64,000 nt of DNA from Cyanobacteria bacterium FACHB-DQ100. Lineage in GTDB: Bacteria; Cyanobacteriota; Cyanobacteriia; Leptolyngbyales; Leptolyngbyaceae. The stretch lies in assembly GCA_014695195.1 (NCBI GenBank), contig JACJNW010000032.1, positions 124,001-188,000 of the forward strand, written 5' to 3'. Of this stretch, positions 17,046 through 25,467 are shown in pieces; the first letter of the stretch is position 1, and each line of letters opens with the position of its first letter. The position numbers and the translations under genes are program-made. Below the pieces are notes generated by a model that ran no database searches, had not been told where the DNA came from, and worked only from the letters and a program-made list of their open reading frames with translations.

Positions 17046-18731
17046 TTAGAACGTGAAAGTGGTTCGGATTGTTCCAATCACAATGTCATCGTTGCGATCG
17101 TCATGATTCGGAGCCGTTAGCCAAATAATTCCGGGTGTAATCGCAATGTTGTCATTGAGTTGATATTGATAGAAGCCTTCAACATGGAGTGAGGTGCTGC
17201 GATCGCGTCCCACCGCAGATCCGAATGTTCCCCGCGCTCCGGTAACTTTCGGTTCCATCCCCACAATCACCCCGGCAACGCTGCCTTTTTTGAGAAAGTC
17301 AGGAACCGCTAAACCGACTGACCAGTTCCAGATGTCCAATGTCCCCCGCTGTCCAGGCTGTAACGATTGAGCATTCGTGTAGCCGACTGCACCATTAAGT
17401 ACAAGCTGCGGCGCAAGTTGGAAGGTTGCCGAGATGCCGTAAGCATTCGCCGAAGTAGGCACATTGTTGGCTAAGAAGCCTGTGTCGCCGAGAGAGCGGA
17501 AATTTGCACGAGTGCTACCTACCGAGCCGTTTCCTGCAAAATCGACGTTGTAAGCGTGAATGTAAGTCAAACCGATTCCCAGTCGTTCAGTCGGACGGAA
17601 GGTGAGTTGAGCCAGCGCACCGTAAGAACCGTTAAATAAGCCGTCTCCGGCTGCGGGAGAATTTGGCTCACCTGAGAGATAGCCTAAACTCAGTTCTAGA
17701 GCATCGCCGAACTTATGGCGCAGTCCGAGGCCGGTTCCGGCGGTACCGTTGCCTAGATAGTAAATCGAGTTGCGTGTGCCGAAGTGCGACAATGCGCCTG
17801 AACCACCATCTCCATCAAGATAAGGATTCAATGTATCGGTAAAGTCATCGATCGCACCTGCATTCGCTTCGACCACAACGGTCGTGTTTTCTCCGATCGG
17901 AAACGTATAGTTCAAAGCATCGATCACCACTTCATTATTATCACCCCCTGCAAATCTCAACGCCCCTTCGGTGGTCAGTTGGTCGCCACTCACGCTGGCA
18001 GGAAGCGCAGAAAGGTTTGCCGCTTGCAGACGGGTTCTCAAGTTGTCGCGTCCGGTGAAGCTGGTGTCGAAGTTCAAGCGGATACGATTGCCGACGATCG
18101 TATTGCGGGAGACGCGATCGAGCACTTCGGTACTGGTTCCGGTCACAGGATCAAACTCACGTCGAATAAAATCGCGTCCTGCGGCGGCTCCGGTGATACC
18201 TAAAACGACTTCGGCATTGAGCTTTGTGGTGGTTGAAAATTGTTGTTTTTCCAGCGTAGTCGTGCGAGCTTCCAGCGAATCGACCCGACCCCGCAGGGTT
18301 GCGAGTTCTGCGGCAAATTGTTCTTGCAGTTTTTGCAGCGTGGCGAGGTCTTCTTTTTTGACTAAATCTGCGGTGGAAGCGGCGATCAGTTCATTAATGC
18401 GATTGAGGCAGGCATTCAATCCGGCTGCAAATTCATATCGAGTGGTGGCACGATTGCCTCGGAAGGTACGATCGGGATAACCCGCGATACAGCCATAGCG
18501 CTCAACTAGAGACTGTAGCGCCTGAAATGCCCAATCTGTCGGGCGGACATCGGAAAGCTGCGAAACCGATGTCACCTGCGCTAAAGGCTCCTCGTTGCTC
18601 AGTTCTGCAACAGCTGGATTTGCTGAATTTACCTTAATTTCTGAATCTACGCTAATTTCAGATGCGGTGGCGTTAGAAGCAAGTCCCAATCCTGCTGCTA
18701 AAACCAGGGAATGAATCAAAAGCTTTGTCAT
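17046..18731 (-). CDS. SLH-domain outer-membrane porin (OprB/iron-uptake porin family)
   Basis: A 561-residue outer-membrane channel. The N-terminus is a signal peptide (MTKLLIHSLVLAAGLGLASN, cleavage near ATAS). An SLH domain at about 60-115 (VRPTDWAFQALQSLVERYGC, YPDRTFRGNRATTRYEFAAG) anchors it to peptidoglycan. A coiled-coil with LRGRVDSLEARTTTLEKQQ precedes a beta-barrel that ends in an aromatic residue (RTTFTF), as barrel proteins do. This is the usual cyanobacterial Som porin architecture; the substrate (small solutes, possibly iron or sugars) cannot be told. It stands as a single gene. Confidence 0.9.
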   Translation of the reverse strand: MTKLLIHSLVLAAGLGLASNATASEISVDSEIKVNSANPAVAELSNEEPLAQVTSVSQLSDVRPTDWAFQALQSLVERYGCIAGYPDRTFRGNRATTRYEFAAGLNACLNRINELIAASTADLVKKEDLATLQKLQEQFAAELATLRGRVDSLEARTTTLEKQQFSTTTKLNAEVVLGITGAAAGRDFIRREFDPVTGTSTEVLDRVSRNTIVGNRIRLNFDTSFTGRDNLRTRLQAANLSALPASVSGDQLTTEGALRFAGGDNNEVVIDALNYTFPIGENTTVVVEANAGAIDDFTDTLNPYLDGDGGSGALSHFGTRNSIYYLGNGTAGTGLGLRHKFGDALELSLGYLSGEPNSPAAGDGLFNGSYGALAQLTFRPTERLGIGLTYIHAYNVDFAGNGSVGSTRANFRSLGDTGFLANNVPTSANAYGISATFQLAPQLVLNGAVGYTNAQSLQPGQRGTLDIWNWSVGLAVPDFLKKGSVAGVIVGMEPKVTGARGTFGSAVGRDRSTSLHVEGFYQYQLNDNIAITPGIIWLTAPNHDDRNDDIVIGTIRTTFTF

Positions 18732-18944
18732 GACCTATCTATCCTTACACCAGTGAATCATGAATCGTGTTGCAAACTAGCAATACCGAAAAGGGCGGTC
18801 TTTTTGATAATAGGTCTTATTCTCAACTAAATCGCGAGCGATTTTCTCTGAATTTAAGATTTTCTTTTTCTGGGGAAGGGACTCAGACTGTTACAACGAC
18901 AGGCTGTAAAACTTGAAGCCTGTCATTTTTGAAAAGTAGTATCG

Positions 18945-20363
18945 TTAATTCCTGCCTTGGGAAATCGTTGTTGGTGCAGGCGTAGTGGCTCCGAACGTCA
19001 TCGAGTCTAAATCATTCAGTAGCTTCAGTGCTTGGGCACGACGCAGGCTCGAATCTTGGGGTTGTTTCTTGAGCCACGCGATCGCGTTTGGTTTGCCATG
19101 TTGTGCGGCGAGTCGGAGTGCTGCCCAAAGCTGCACGTCCGATCGAGCAGGATTTAGGTTTAGCACTGCATCAATACGCTTCTGAACTCGATCTGAATCC
19201 AATTTGAGCGTATCCAGGATTTCAGCACGATCGGTTGCAGGGTTCTGCACAAACTGGGCAGCGCGTTCCCAGCGTCCATCAATTAGGTTGGCTAACACTT
19301 GCTGTCCTGGACTTGCCCAAGGCTGATCAGCTTGTGCTTTGGTCACTTTGGCATGACGCTCGACGAGATCCATTTGAGCTTGAGCCGTCATCGTCCAGTT
19401 TTTGCCAACTTGCTGCTTGACAGACTGCATATACTCAAGTGCTGGTGACCATAACCCACTGCGGGCAAGGAACAACGCATCGACAAAGGCTCCATTCTCT
19501 TGCCGCAGTCCGCTTTGGCTGAGTGAAATCGGCTGAAGCTGAAACGGAATGTTTTTTCGCTGCACCGATCGCAGTTGATACACCTGAAAATCTGGCTCTA
19601 GTCCGACGGTTTGATTGACTACAAACTCAGCCGGACGACCTTTTGAAGCCGCTTGCCAGGTTGGAAACTCGCCCGTTGAACTTGTCCAAGACAGCATCAC
19701 GCTCATCGCAGTCGTGATGGGATTGTAGTAAACCACCTGACCGTAAGCGATCGATTTGTCCCCCTGCTGGAGCTTGCCGCTCAGGGTGAGCCATGCCCCG
19801 TTACGTGGCGCGCGGTCTTCAAATCGTTGAACTGTGGTGAACGGGACAGATCGATCGACACCGGAATCGATCACATGGGCGCGAATGAGAGGTTCGGTGA
19901 CAAAATCTTCCTGTAGCTCCCGCACTGCGATTTGATTGACGAACTGCAGGGCTTCGGGTTTGTTTGGGGTTGGATTGAACACCAATTGATAAGCCCGGAG
20001 TTCGGTTAAGCGATCGTCTCCGCCATTTTTATCAGGACGATAGATCGGGATGAGCAAATCGGTTTGGTTTGATTTGGCTTTGATTGCCGTTTCAATGCGG
20101 ATTGGTTCTCCTGCAAATAAGCCAGCTTTTCTTAGGTCTGCTTGGATTTCTCGGAGCGTTTTTGGATCGTCCCAAGCGCTAATCGGGATTTTGGCGTTTG
20201 TGGGCAGGTATTGATTCATCCAGGCGACCGATCGCGGGTCTTTGATGAATTGCAAACTTAGCCAAATGCTAGAAGCAACCAAACCTGCTGCGGTCACGAT
20301 TACCACACTCGATCCGACTGACTTCCAGGGAATTGCACCGATTTTTGGCAATTGCACTTTCAT
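18945..20363 (-). CDS. Conserved hypothetical single-pass membrane protein
   Basis: A 472-residue protein from the ATG at 20363 (MKVQLPKIGAIPWKSVGSS); the frame is open up to 20471, but that would overlap the upstream glycosyltransferase. One transmembrane segment (VVIVTAAGLVASSIWLSLQF) follows the short cytoplasmic N-terminus. The large outer part has no motif I recognise; the last 130 residues look helical, resembling TPR- or HEAT-like arrays (DGRWERAAQFVQNPATDRAEI, LWAALRLAAQHGKPNAIAWL). Its position just downstream of a GT4 gene on the same strand suggests a possible envelope role, but this is only context. Confidence 0.65.
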   Translation of the reverse strand: MKVQLPKIGAIPWKSVGSSVVIVTAAGLVASSIWLSLQFIKDPRSVAWMNQYLPTNAKIPISAWDDPKTLREIQADLRKAGLFAGEPIRIETAIKAKSNQTDLLIPIYRPDKNGGDDRLTELRAYQLVFNPTPNKPEALQFVNQIAVRELQEDFVTEPLIRAHVIDSGVDRSVPFTTVQRFEDRAPRNGAWLTLSGKLQQGDKSIAYGQVVYYNPITTAMSVMLSWTSSTGEFPTWQAASKGRPAEFVVNQTVGLEPDFQVYQLRSVQRKNIPFQLQPISLSQSGLRQENGAFVDALFLARSGLWSPALEYMQSVKQQVGKNWTMTAQAQMDLVERHAKVTKAQADQPWASPGQQVLANLIDGRWERAAQFVQNPATDRAEILDTLKLDSDRVQKRIDAVLNLNPARSDVQLWAALRLAAQHGKPNAIAWLKKQPQDSSLRRAQALKLLNDLDSMTFGATTPAPTTISQGRN

Positions 20364-20422
20364 AACGCGATTTGAAACACTGCCCTTTCTTTGAATGGTA
20401 TATGCGTTTTTGAGTTTTCGAG

Positions 20423-21616
20423 CTAATTTCTCTCTAAGACTTGTAAATATTGCCGTCCTGCGCGTTCCCAAGTGTATTCGGTTTCGATTAACGATCGTGC
20501 ATTTTGGGACAGTTGCGATCGTAACGCTGGATCACCAAACAATCGTGAAATTGCTGCAACATATTCGCTCACTGTATTTGCTTGCAGTGCCCGAATGGGT
20601 CGGTTGAATTGTACTCCTTCAAGTCCTCGATCGCTCGATACAATCGGTGTTCCGGCTGCCATTGCCTCAAGTGTTTTGTTTTTAATTCCGTATCCGGTTC
20701 GCATTGGAATTACACAGACTGTTGCTTGGTGTAGGTAATCTGCGATCGATTCAACTCGTCCGGTAACGATGATATTTTTGCGCTCACCCAATTTGCGCTC
20801 ACCTAATTGTTGAATTTCTGCGGTTGGACGTGCGCCAACGATCGACAACGTAACATCAGGATAAATCAATTGAAGCTGCGGTAAGATTTCCAGACTTAAA
20901 AACTTTGCAGCATCAATATTCGCTAAATTATCCATTGCACCAATGAAAACCAGATGATGACCACCCGGATCAGTGGTGCGGTAAGGAAAAGCCGTGAAAT
21001 CGACTCCATTCGGAATCACGGTGAAATCGGCATTTGGATTAAAGCGTTGGAGTTGGGTACGATCGTCGTCAGTTGTCACCACAATGTTGGTAAATTTTCG
21101 ACAATAGCGTTTCTCGTAGCGTTTCAGAAGCGGTAGATTAATGCGATCGCGCAGTTGATTCTCAGAAGTTCCAGTCTGTAATTGATTCTTGCAAGATCCA
21201 TACACTGAGCTATGTACGTTTACGATTTTTTTCTGTTGGAATGTTGGACGGAGATAGATTTCGTTAACGCTATGTTCACAAGTAATCACATCAAACTGAT
21301 CGATGTGCTGATCAATCCAAGCTTGCATCTGGGGTGAATAGTTTGATCGCACACTCGGTGGTGTTCCTTCGATCAAAAACTCTGAAAATCGTTGCGCTTT
21401 ATTCGATCGAGAAATCGGTTTCTCAAATACAACTAATTTCCCCGTAAATTCCCGTAGTGCTTCAATTTCTGCATCGCTAACATCCTCGCTTCGCTGGGTC
21501 AGAAGCGTAACGTGATGTGCTTGATTGAGATACTTCAGCAAATGAAATGTACGAACCTGCGTCCCGCCTTTGGTTGGGGGATACGGGAAAGTTGTGGACA
21601 ACATGAGGATATTCAT
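20423..21616 (-). CDS. Glycosyltransferase family 4 (GT-B)
   Basis: A 397-residue retaining glycosyltransferase. The N-terminus MNILMLSTTFPYPPTKGGTQ is a typical GT4 start with a glycine-rich loop. The C-terminal GT1-type domain shows VIPNGVDFTAFPY, VFIGAMDNLANIDA, ITGRVESIADYL-like spacing, and the nucleotide-sugar binding GIKNKTLEAMAAGTPIVSSD with the conserved Glu. Probably builds an extracellular or cell-wall polysaccharide. It is divergent from a GT2 gene 44 bases away, indicating a small glycan cluster. Confidence 0.88.
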   Translation of the reverse strand: MNILMLSTTFPYPPTKGGTQVRTFHLLKYLNQAHHVTLLTQRSEDVSDAEIEALREFTGKLVVFEKPISRSNKAQRFSEFLIEGTPPSVRSNYSPQMQAWIDQHIDQFDVITCEHSVNEIYLRPTFQQKKIVNVHSSVYGSCKNQLQTGTSENQLRDRINLPLLKRYEKRYCRKFTNIVVTTDDDRTQLQRFNPNADFTVIPNGVDFTAFPYRTTDPGGHHLVFIGAMDNLANIDAAKFLSLEILPQLQLIYPDVTLSIVGARPTAEIQQLGERKLGERKNIIVTGRVESIADYLHQATVCVIPMRTGYGIKNKTLEAMAAGTPIVSSDRGLEGVQFNRPIRALQANTVSEYVAAISRLFGDPALRSQLSQNARSLIETEYTWERAGRQYLQVLERN

Positions 21617-21660
21617 GGGGCGATCGTGTCGATATTGAGAGAAACTAACCTCCTATCGGT

Positions 21661-22605
21661 ATGCCCAAAATTAGCGTTTGCATTCCTACGTATAATCGCG
21701 CTCACTTTCTGCCTTATGCGATCGAGAGTGTTTTCGCGCAAACGATTTCGGATTGGGAGTTGATCGTCTGCGATGACGGCTCTCAAGATGGAACTCCAGA
21801 AATCATGCAGCGCCACACTGATCCGCGAGTCCGATATGTGCGACATCCTCGCAACGTGGGCAAAAGCAACAATATGCGATCGGGCTATGAAGTTGCGAGT
21901 GGGAAGTATTTTATTAAATTCGATGATGATGATCGCCTCATCCCAGAGTTTTTAGAAAAAACGAGTGAAATTCTTGATCAAAATTCAGGGATCGACTTTG
22001 TTGGAACGGATCACTGGATTATTAATTCCGACAATCAGCGCGACCTTGAACAAACGGATAAAAATTCGCAAAAATGGGGCAGAACTGAATTGACCGAAGG
22101 AATTCCGCGATCGCTTCTAGAAATCGTATTTGTGAAGCAGAGTTTTCAAGTTGGTGCAACGCTTTTTAGAATGCAAGCATTACAAGATGTAGATTATATG
22201 CGCCCAAATATTCAAAACTGTGAAGATAATGATTTATTTGTGCGATTAGCAATTGACGGAAAGCAGGGTTATTACTTGCCACAACGCTTAATGGAATATC
22301 GAGTACATCCAGAGCAGCAAGGCATCGATCGTGCCATTCCTTATCTCAAAGACAAGCTGCGTTATTTAGAGAATTTTCAGTTTACGTCAGAATTAGAGCA
22401 GATCCGGCGATCGCGCTTAGCCGAAACGCAATTGTTACTTGGACTGAGATTGATCGAAATGGGTGAAACAAAGCGCGGACGGGAATTAGTGCAATTTGGC
22501 AAATCTGCTTCAGTTCCAAAAGCTTATGCTGGATTAGCACTTTCGCTGGTACCCAAATCCTTGAGACAAATGCTGTTTCAAAGGATTCGGAAAGTTAAAG
22601 CTTGA
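21661..22605 (+). CDS. Glycosyltransferase family 2 (GT-A)
   Basis: A 314-residue GT2 enzyme. It begins MPKISVCIPTYNRAHFLPYA, has WELIVCDDGSQDGTPEIM, and the metal-binding DxD-type motif in YFIKFDDDDRLIPEF; NCEDNDLFVRLA is the probable catalytic-base region. There is no transmembrane segment, so it acts in the cytoplasm or at the membrane face. The gene abuts the stop of the convergent permease gene with no spacer. Sugar and acceptor are unknown. Confidence 0.9.
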   Translation: MPKISVCIPTYNRAHFLPYAIESVFAQTISDWELIVCDDGSQDGTPEIMQRHTDPRVRYVRHPRNVGKSNNMRSGYEVASGKYFIKFDDDDRLIPEFLEKTSEILDQNSGIDFVGTDHWIINSDNQRDLEQTDKNSQKWGRTELTEGIPRSLLEIVFVKQSFQVGATLFRMQALQDVDYMRPNIQNCEDNDLFVRLAIDGKQGYYLPQRLMEYRVHPEQQGIDRAIPYLKDKLRYLENFQFTSELEQIRRSRLAETQLLLGLRLIEMGETKRGRELVQFGKSASVPKAYAGLALSLVPKSLRQMLFQRIRKVKA

Positions 22606-23517
22606 CTATAGCTTTGTTTCGTTTAAGCTTTCCGCATCGGTAGAACGCTGCACCGCTAACCGCACGATCGACAAAACTAAAATCATCAAAAACATCACAA
22701 GCCCGATTGTACAGGCATAGCTAATTTCTAGTTTTGTGAACGCCTGCTCATACACGTAAAACACGATGGTTTTAGAACTATTCAACGGGCCGCCTTGCGT
22801 CATGATGAATATTTCTTCAAACACTTTCGTTGCAGAAATTGCAGAAATCACCGCAACTAACAACAAATAAGGCTGCATCAACGGCAGAGTAATATCCCAG
22901 TGCTTGCGAATGCCGTCTGAACCCTCGATCGCTGCTGCTTCGTATAATTCCGCCGGAATCGACTGCAATCCTGCCAGATAAATCACCATGTAGTAGCCCA
23001 ACCCTTTCCAAATCGTCACCGCCATCACGCTAAACAGCGCCCAATTTGGATCAGTTAACCAGGGCACGCCTCCAAAACCGATCGCTCGTAAAAACTGATT
23101 CAACAATCCGTTATCCGAGTACAACCACTTCCAAGCAATTCCCGCCACCACCATCGAAATGATCACAGGCGTATAGTACGCTACTCGAAACCAGCGAATT
23201 CCTCGAATCTTCTGATTGACCAGAATCGCTAAAGCCAGAGGTGCGATCGCCAGAACCGGAACCACGCAGACCAAATACAAAATCGTATTGCGTAACGTCT
23301 GCCAAAACACCGGATCAGTACTCAACCGCTTAAAATTTGCCCACCCGATCCACTGCGGTTCTGTGATCAAGTCGTAGCGCGTAAAACTGAAATAAAACGC
23401 TTGCAGTGCCGGATAGAAAACCGTAATCCCCAACACGATCAACGCTGGCAACAAAAACAGATAAGGCGTTAAACGCCGCTGAATCGGAGACCAACTGATT
23501 CGGAGTGTCTTAATCAT
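22606..23517 (-). CDS. Sugar ABC transporter permease (MalF/UgpA type)
   Basis: A 303-residue inner-membrane permease from the ATG at 23517 (MIKTLRISWSPIQRRLTPYL). It has six hydrophobic helices and the EAA loop EAAAIEGSDGIRKHWDITLP that contacts the ATPase. It matches the CUT1 sugar permease family. No binding protein, second permease or ATPase gene is adjacent, so the rest of the transporter must be encoded elsewhere, as is frequent in cyanobacteria. The frame extends ten codons upstream, but the chosen start fits the family. Confidence 0.9.
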   Translation of the reverse strand: MIKTLRISWSPIQRRLTPYLFLLPALIVLGITVFYPALQAFYFSFTRYDLITEPQWIGWANFKRLSTDPVFWQTLRNTILYLVCVVPVLAIAPLALAILVNQKIRGIRWFRVAYYTPVIISMVVAGIAWKWLYSDNGLLNQFLRAIGFGGVPWLTDPNWALFSVMAVTIWKGLGYYMVIYLAGLQSIPAELYEAAAIEGSDGIRKHWDITLPLMQPYLLLVAVISAISATKVFEEIFIMTQGGPLNSSKTIVFYVYEQAFTKLEISYACTIGLVMFLMILVLSIVRLAVQRSTDAESLNETKL

Positions 23518-23556
23518 CAGGAGTGGAGTTGCAAAAAGCCAACTCACACTCTACCG

Positions 23557-24156
23557 CTAATCGATTTCCTCTGCTTCAACTCGTCGGATCGATCGCCGCG
23601 CAGGCAGCACTTGCGTTCGACGACGGTTCGACAAATAGCCCGGATACTCATCGTGAATCACTTCGATCGTTCGCGAAGGGCGCTGCTGCTTTGCGAATAA
23701 CACAAACATTCCAACCAGGGCAATCCCACCGCCAAAGGTTAAAATCACCCCGCCCAGCATCCAGAGAAGATTCGAGAGAACAGAATTGTTTTCGCTTGTT
23801 GGATTTGCAGTCCTTTGTGGCGCGGGTACGGCAACTTTGTTTTGAGTATTCAGCGTTTCAATCAGAGCTTGCTGGCTTTGCAGTTGCGTTTTGAACTGCT
23901 CGGTTTGAATCCGCTGTTGCTCGACGATCGCTCTCAACTGCTCAATCTCTGCTTTTTGTTTATCAAAATCAGCGCTCGTTGTGGCGATCGGAGAAGGAGG
24001 TGCAGTAGGAACAGCAGGCGGCACAGAATAGTTATAGTTCGGCAAGGGTTGAGACGGGATCGTAGGCGAACTGTTGCCGACTCCTCCTTTCAGCAAAACA
24101 ACAGCCGCCAGTCCTGCAAGTGCTGCGCCTCCTAAAAATGATGTCGTTTCACTCAT
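23557..24156 (-). CDS. Hypothetical protein with two membrane segments and a coiled coil
   Basis: A 199-residue protein: a small hydrophobic N-terminal segment (LGGAALAGLAAVVLL), a Pro-rich stretch, a coiled coil around residues 63-105 (KAEIEQLRAIVEQQRIQTEQ), then a strong transmembrane helix (LLWMLGGVILTFGGGIALVG) and a basic cytoplasmic tail with RRRTQVLPARRSIRR. I do not recognise the family. It lies 39 bases upstream of the permease on the same strand; any functional link is unproven. Confidence 0.6.
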   Translation of the reverse strand: MSETTSFLGGAALAGLAAVVLLKGGVGNSSPTIPSQPLPNYNYSVPPAVPTAPPSPIATTSADFDKQKAEIEQLRAIVEQQRIQTEQFKTQLQSQQALIETLNTQNKVAVPAPQRTANPTSENNSVLSNLLWMLGGVILTFGGGIALVGMFVLFAKQQRPSRTIEVIHDEYPGYLSNRRRTQVLPARRSIRRVEAEEID

Positions 24157-24208
24157 CTCCCCTTCACCTTCTCATGCTGGCTGTAACACGGATTGCGGTC
24201 TCCCAACG

Positions 24209-24250
24209 GTCTCTAGTTTATAGTCTCTAGTTTGTAGTCTCTAGTTTATT
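24209..24250. repeat. Three tandem 14-bp repeats
   Basis: The unit GTCTCTAGTTTATA occurs three times in direct tandem (24209, 24223, 24237) with one or two substitutions. It sits in the 295-bp gap between the egt operon end and the upstream side of the coiled-coil membrane protein. Apart from this repeat, I see no gene or clear promoter in the gap. Confidence 0.8.
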
Positions 24251-24451
24251 GTGACTCAAGCCAGGATTTCTGAATCTTATTGGTGATTCCATACTTATTC
24301 AAGTTCAGATTTTCTGACTTGTCCATATCAGTTTATATAGATTTTTCCGGAAAAGGGCAATTTCTAATCTATTTAAAGATTGAAGCTGCCCCGTTTTGAG
24401 TCGCTTTTACTGAAGCCTAGAATGCCCTAGTGCGCGATCGATCTCGACGTT

Positions 24452-25465
24452 CTAACCCAGAATTCGTTGACACAGCAGAACGGCAAAGGCTTGCTCGGAA
24501 TCTGTCCAGACGTGAACCCAGTCTAATTTTTTTGCGCTTAAAAGCTGTTTCATTTCATCGAGATCAAATTTGCGCGAAATCTCGCTTAAAATCGTCTCCC
24601 CGGCTGAAAATTCGACCGTTAAATCTAATGTGTTCAGGCGAACGGTTTGCGATCGCAAACTCCGTAAGTGCATCTCAACTTGTCGCTCAGCTTCGTTATA
24701 AATCGCGACGTGCTGAAACTGCGTTAAATCAAAATCGCCCTGAAATCGCTGATTTAAATGACGCAGCATATTCAAGTTAAATTCTGCGGTTACGCCTTGG
24801 CGATCGTTATACGCTGCTTCTAATCGGGCAGTGGATTTATGTAAATCAATTCCGAGTAGAAAATATTCTTTCGGCTTCAGCGCATTTGCAATTTGATCAA
24901 GAAAAATATCGCATTCCTGCGGATTCAAATTTCCTAATGTGCTGCCGATAAACCCGATCATTCGACTTTGAAGATGAGTTTGCGGAAGTTTTTCCAGTGC
25001 CTGTTCATAGGTTCCGACTAGCCCATAAACTTCAAGGGTTGGGTAGTCCGACAGCAAGCTTTGAGCGCTACTTTCAAGAATTCCAGCGCTAATGTCGATC
25101 GGACAATACACCAAAGGATGATCCGCCGCTCGGTAGGCATCCAGCAAAATTCGCGTTTTGGTTGAATTGCCGCTACCGAGTTCAATCAGTTCGCAGGCTC
25201 CGGTGATTTGAACAATTTCGGGCGCACAAGCTTTGAGAATTTCTGTTTCAGTTCGAGTTAGATAATATTCTGGCAGTTCGGTAATTTGCTCAAATAGTTG
25301 AGAGCCGCGATCGTCATAAAAATAGCGCGGCGGTAAGGTTTTTGGTGCTTGACTCAATCCGCGTATAACATCACTTCCCGGATGTAGCTCATCTTCAGAA
25401 GGAAGGGAGCGATCGACGAGATAAACGAGGTGAACGCGATCCAACGCACTAAAATTCTGCGGCAC
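24452..25465 (-). CDS. egtD: L-histidine N-alpha-methyltransferase (ergothioneine)
   Basis: EgtD trimethylates histidine to hercynine with SAM, the first step of ergothioneine synthesis. The 337-residue protein contains LPPRYFYDDRGSQLFEQITELPEYYLTRTE (the N-terminal family signature, positions about 41-70), the SAM-binding ELIELGSGNSTKTRILL, and GFIGSTLGNLNPQE. I choose GTG at 25465: it follows an AAGGAG ribosome site by six bases and begins just two bases after the egtB stop, while the longer frame would lie inside egtB. Last gene of the egtC-egtB-egtD operon. Confidence 0.93.
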   Translation of the reverse strand: MPQNFSALDRVHLVYLVDRSLPSEDELHPGSDVIRGLSQAPKTLPPRYFYDDRGSQLFEQITELPEYYLTRTETEILKACAPEIVQITGACELIELGSGNSTKTRILLDAYRAADHPLVYCPIDISAGILESSAQSLLSDYPTLEVYGLVGTYEQALEKLPQTHLQSRMIGFIGSTLGNLNPQECDIFLDQIANALKPKEYFLLGIDLHKSTARLEAAYNDRQGVTAEFNLNMLRHLNQRFQGDFDLTQFQHVAIYNEAERQVEMHLRSLRSQTVRLNTLDLTVEFSAGETILSEISRKFDLDEMKQLLSAKKLDWVHVWTDSEQAFAVLLCQRILG

Positions 25466-25467
25466 AA

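Noticed and set aside
17971-18480. 169-residue plus-strand frame opposite the porin gene
   Set aside because: Shadow of the porin coding strand, with no recognisable domain or ribosome site.
18945-20471. Upstream extension of the hypothetical membrane protein
   Set aside because: The extra 36 residues would overlap the GT4 gene by 49 bases and lack a ribosome site; the ATG at 20363 is better.
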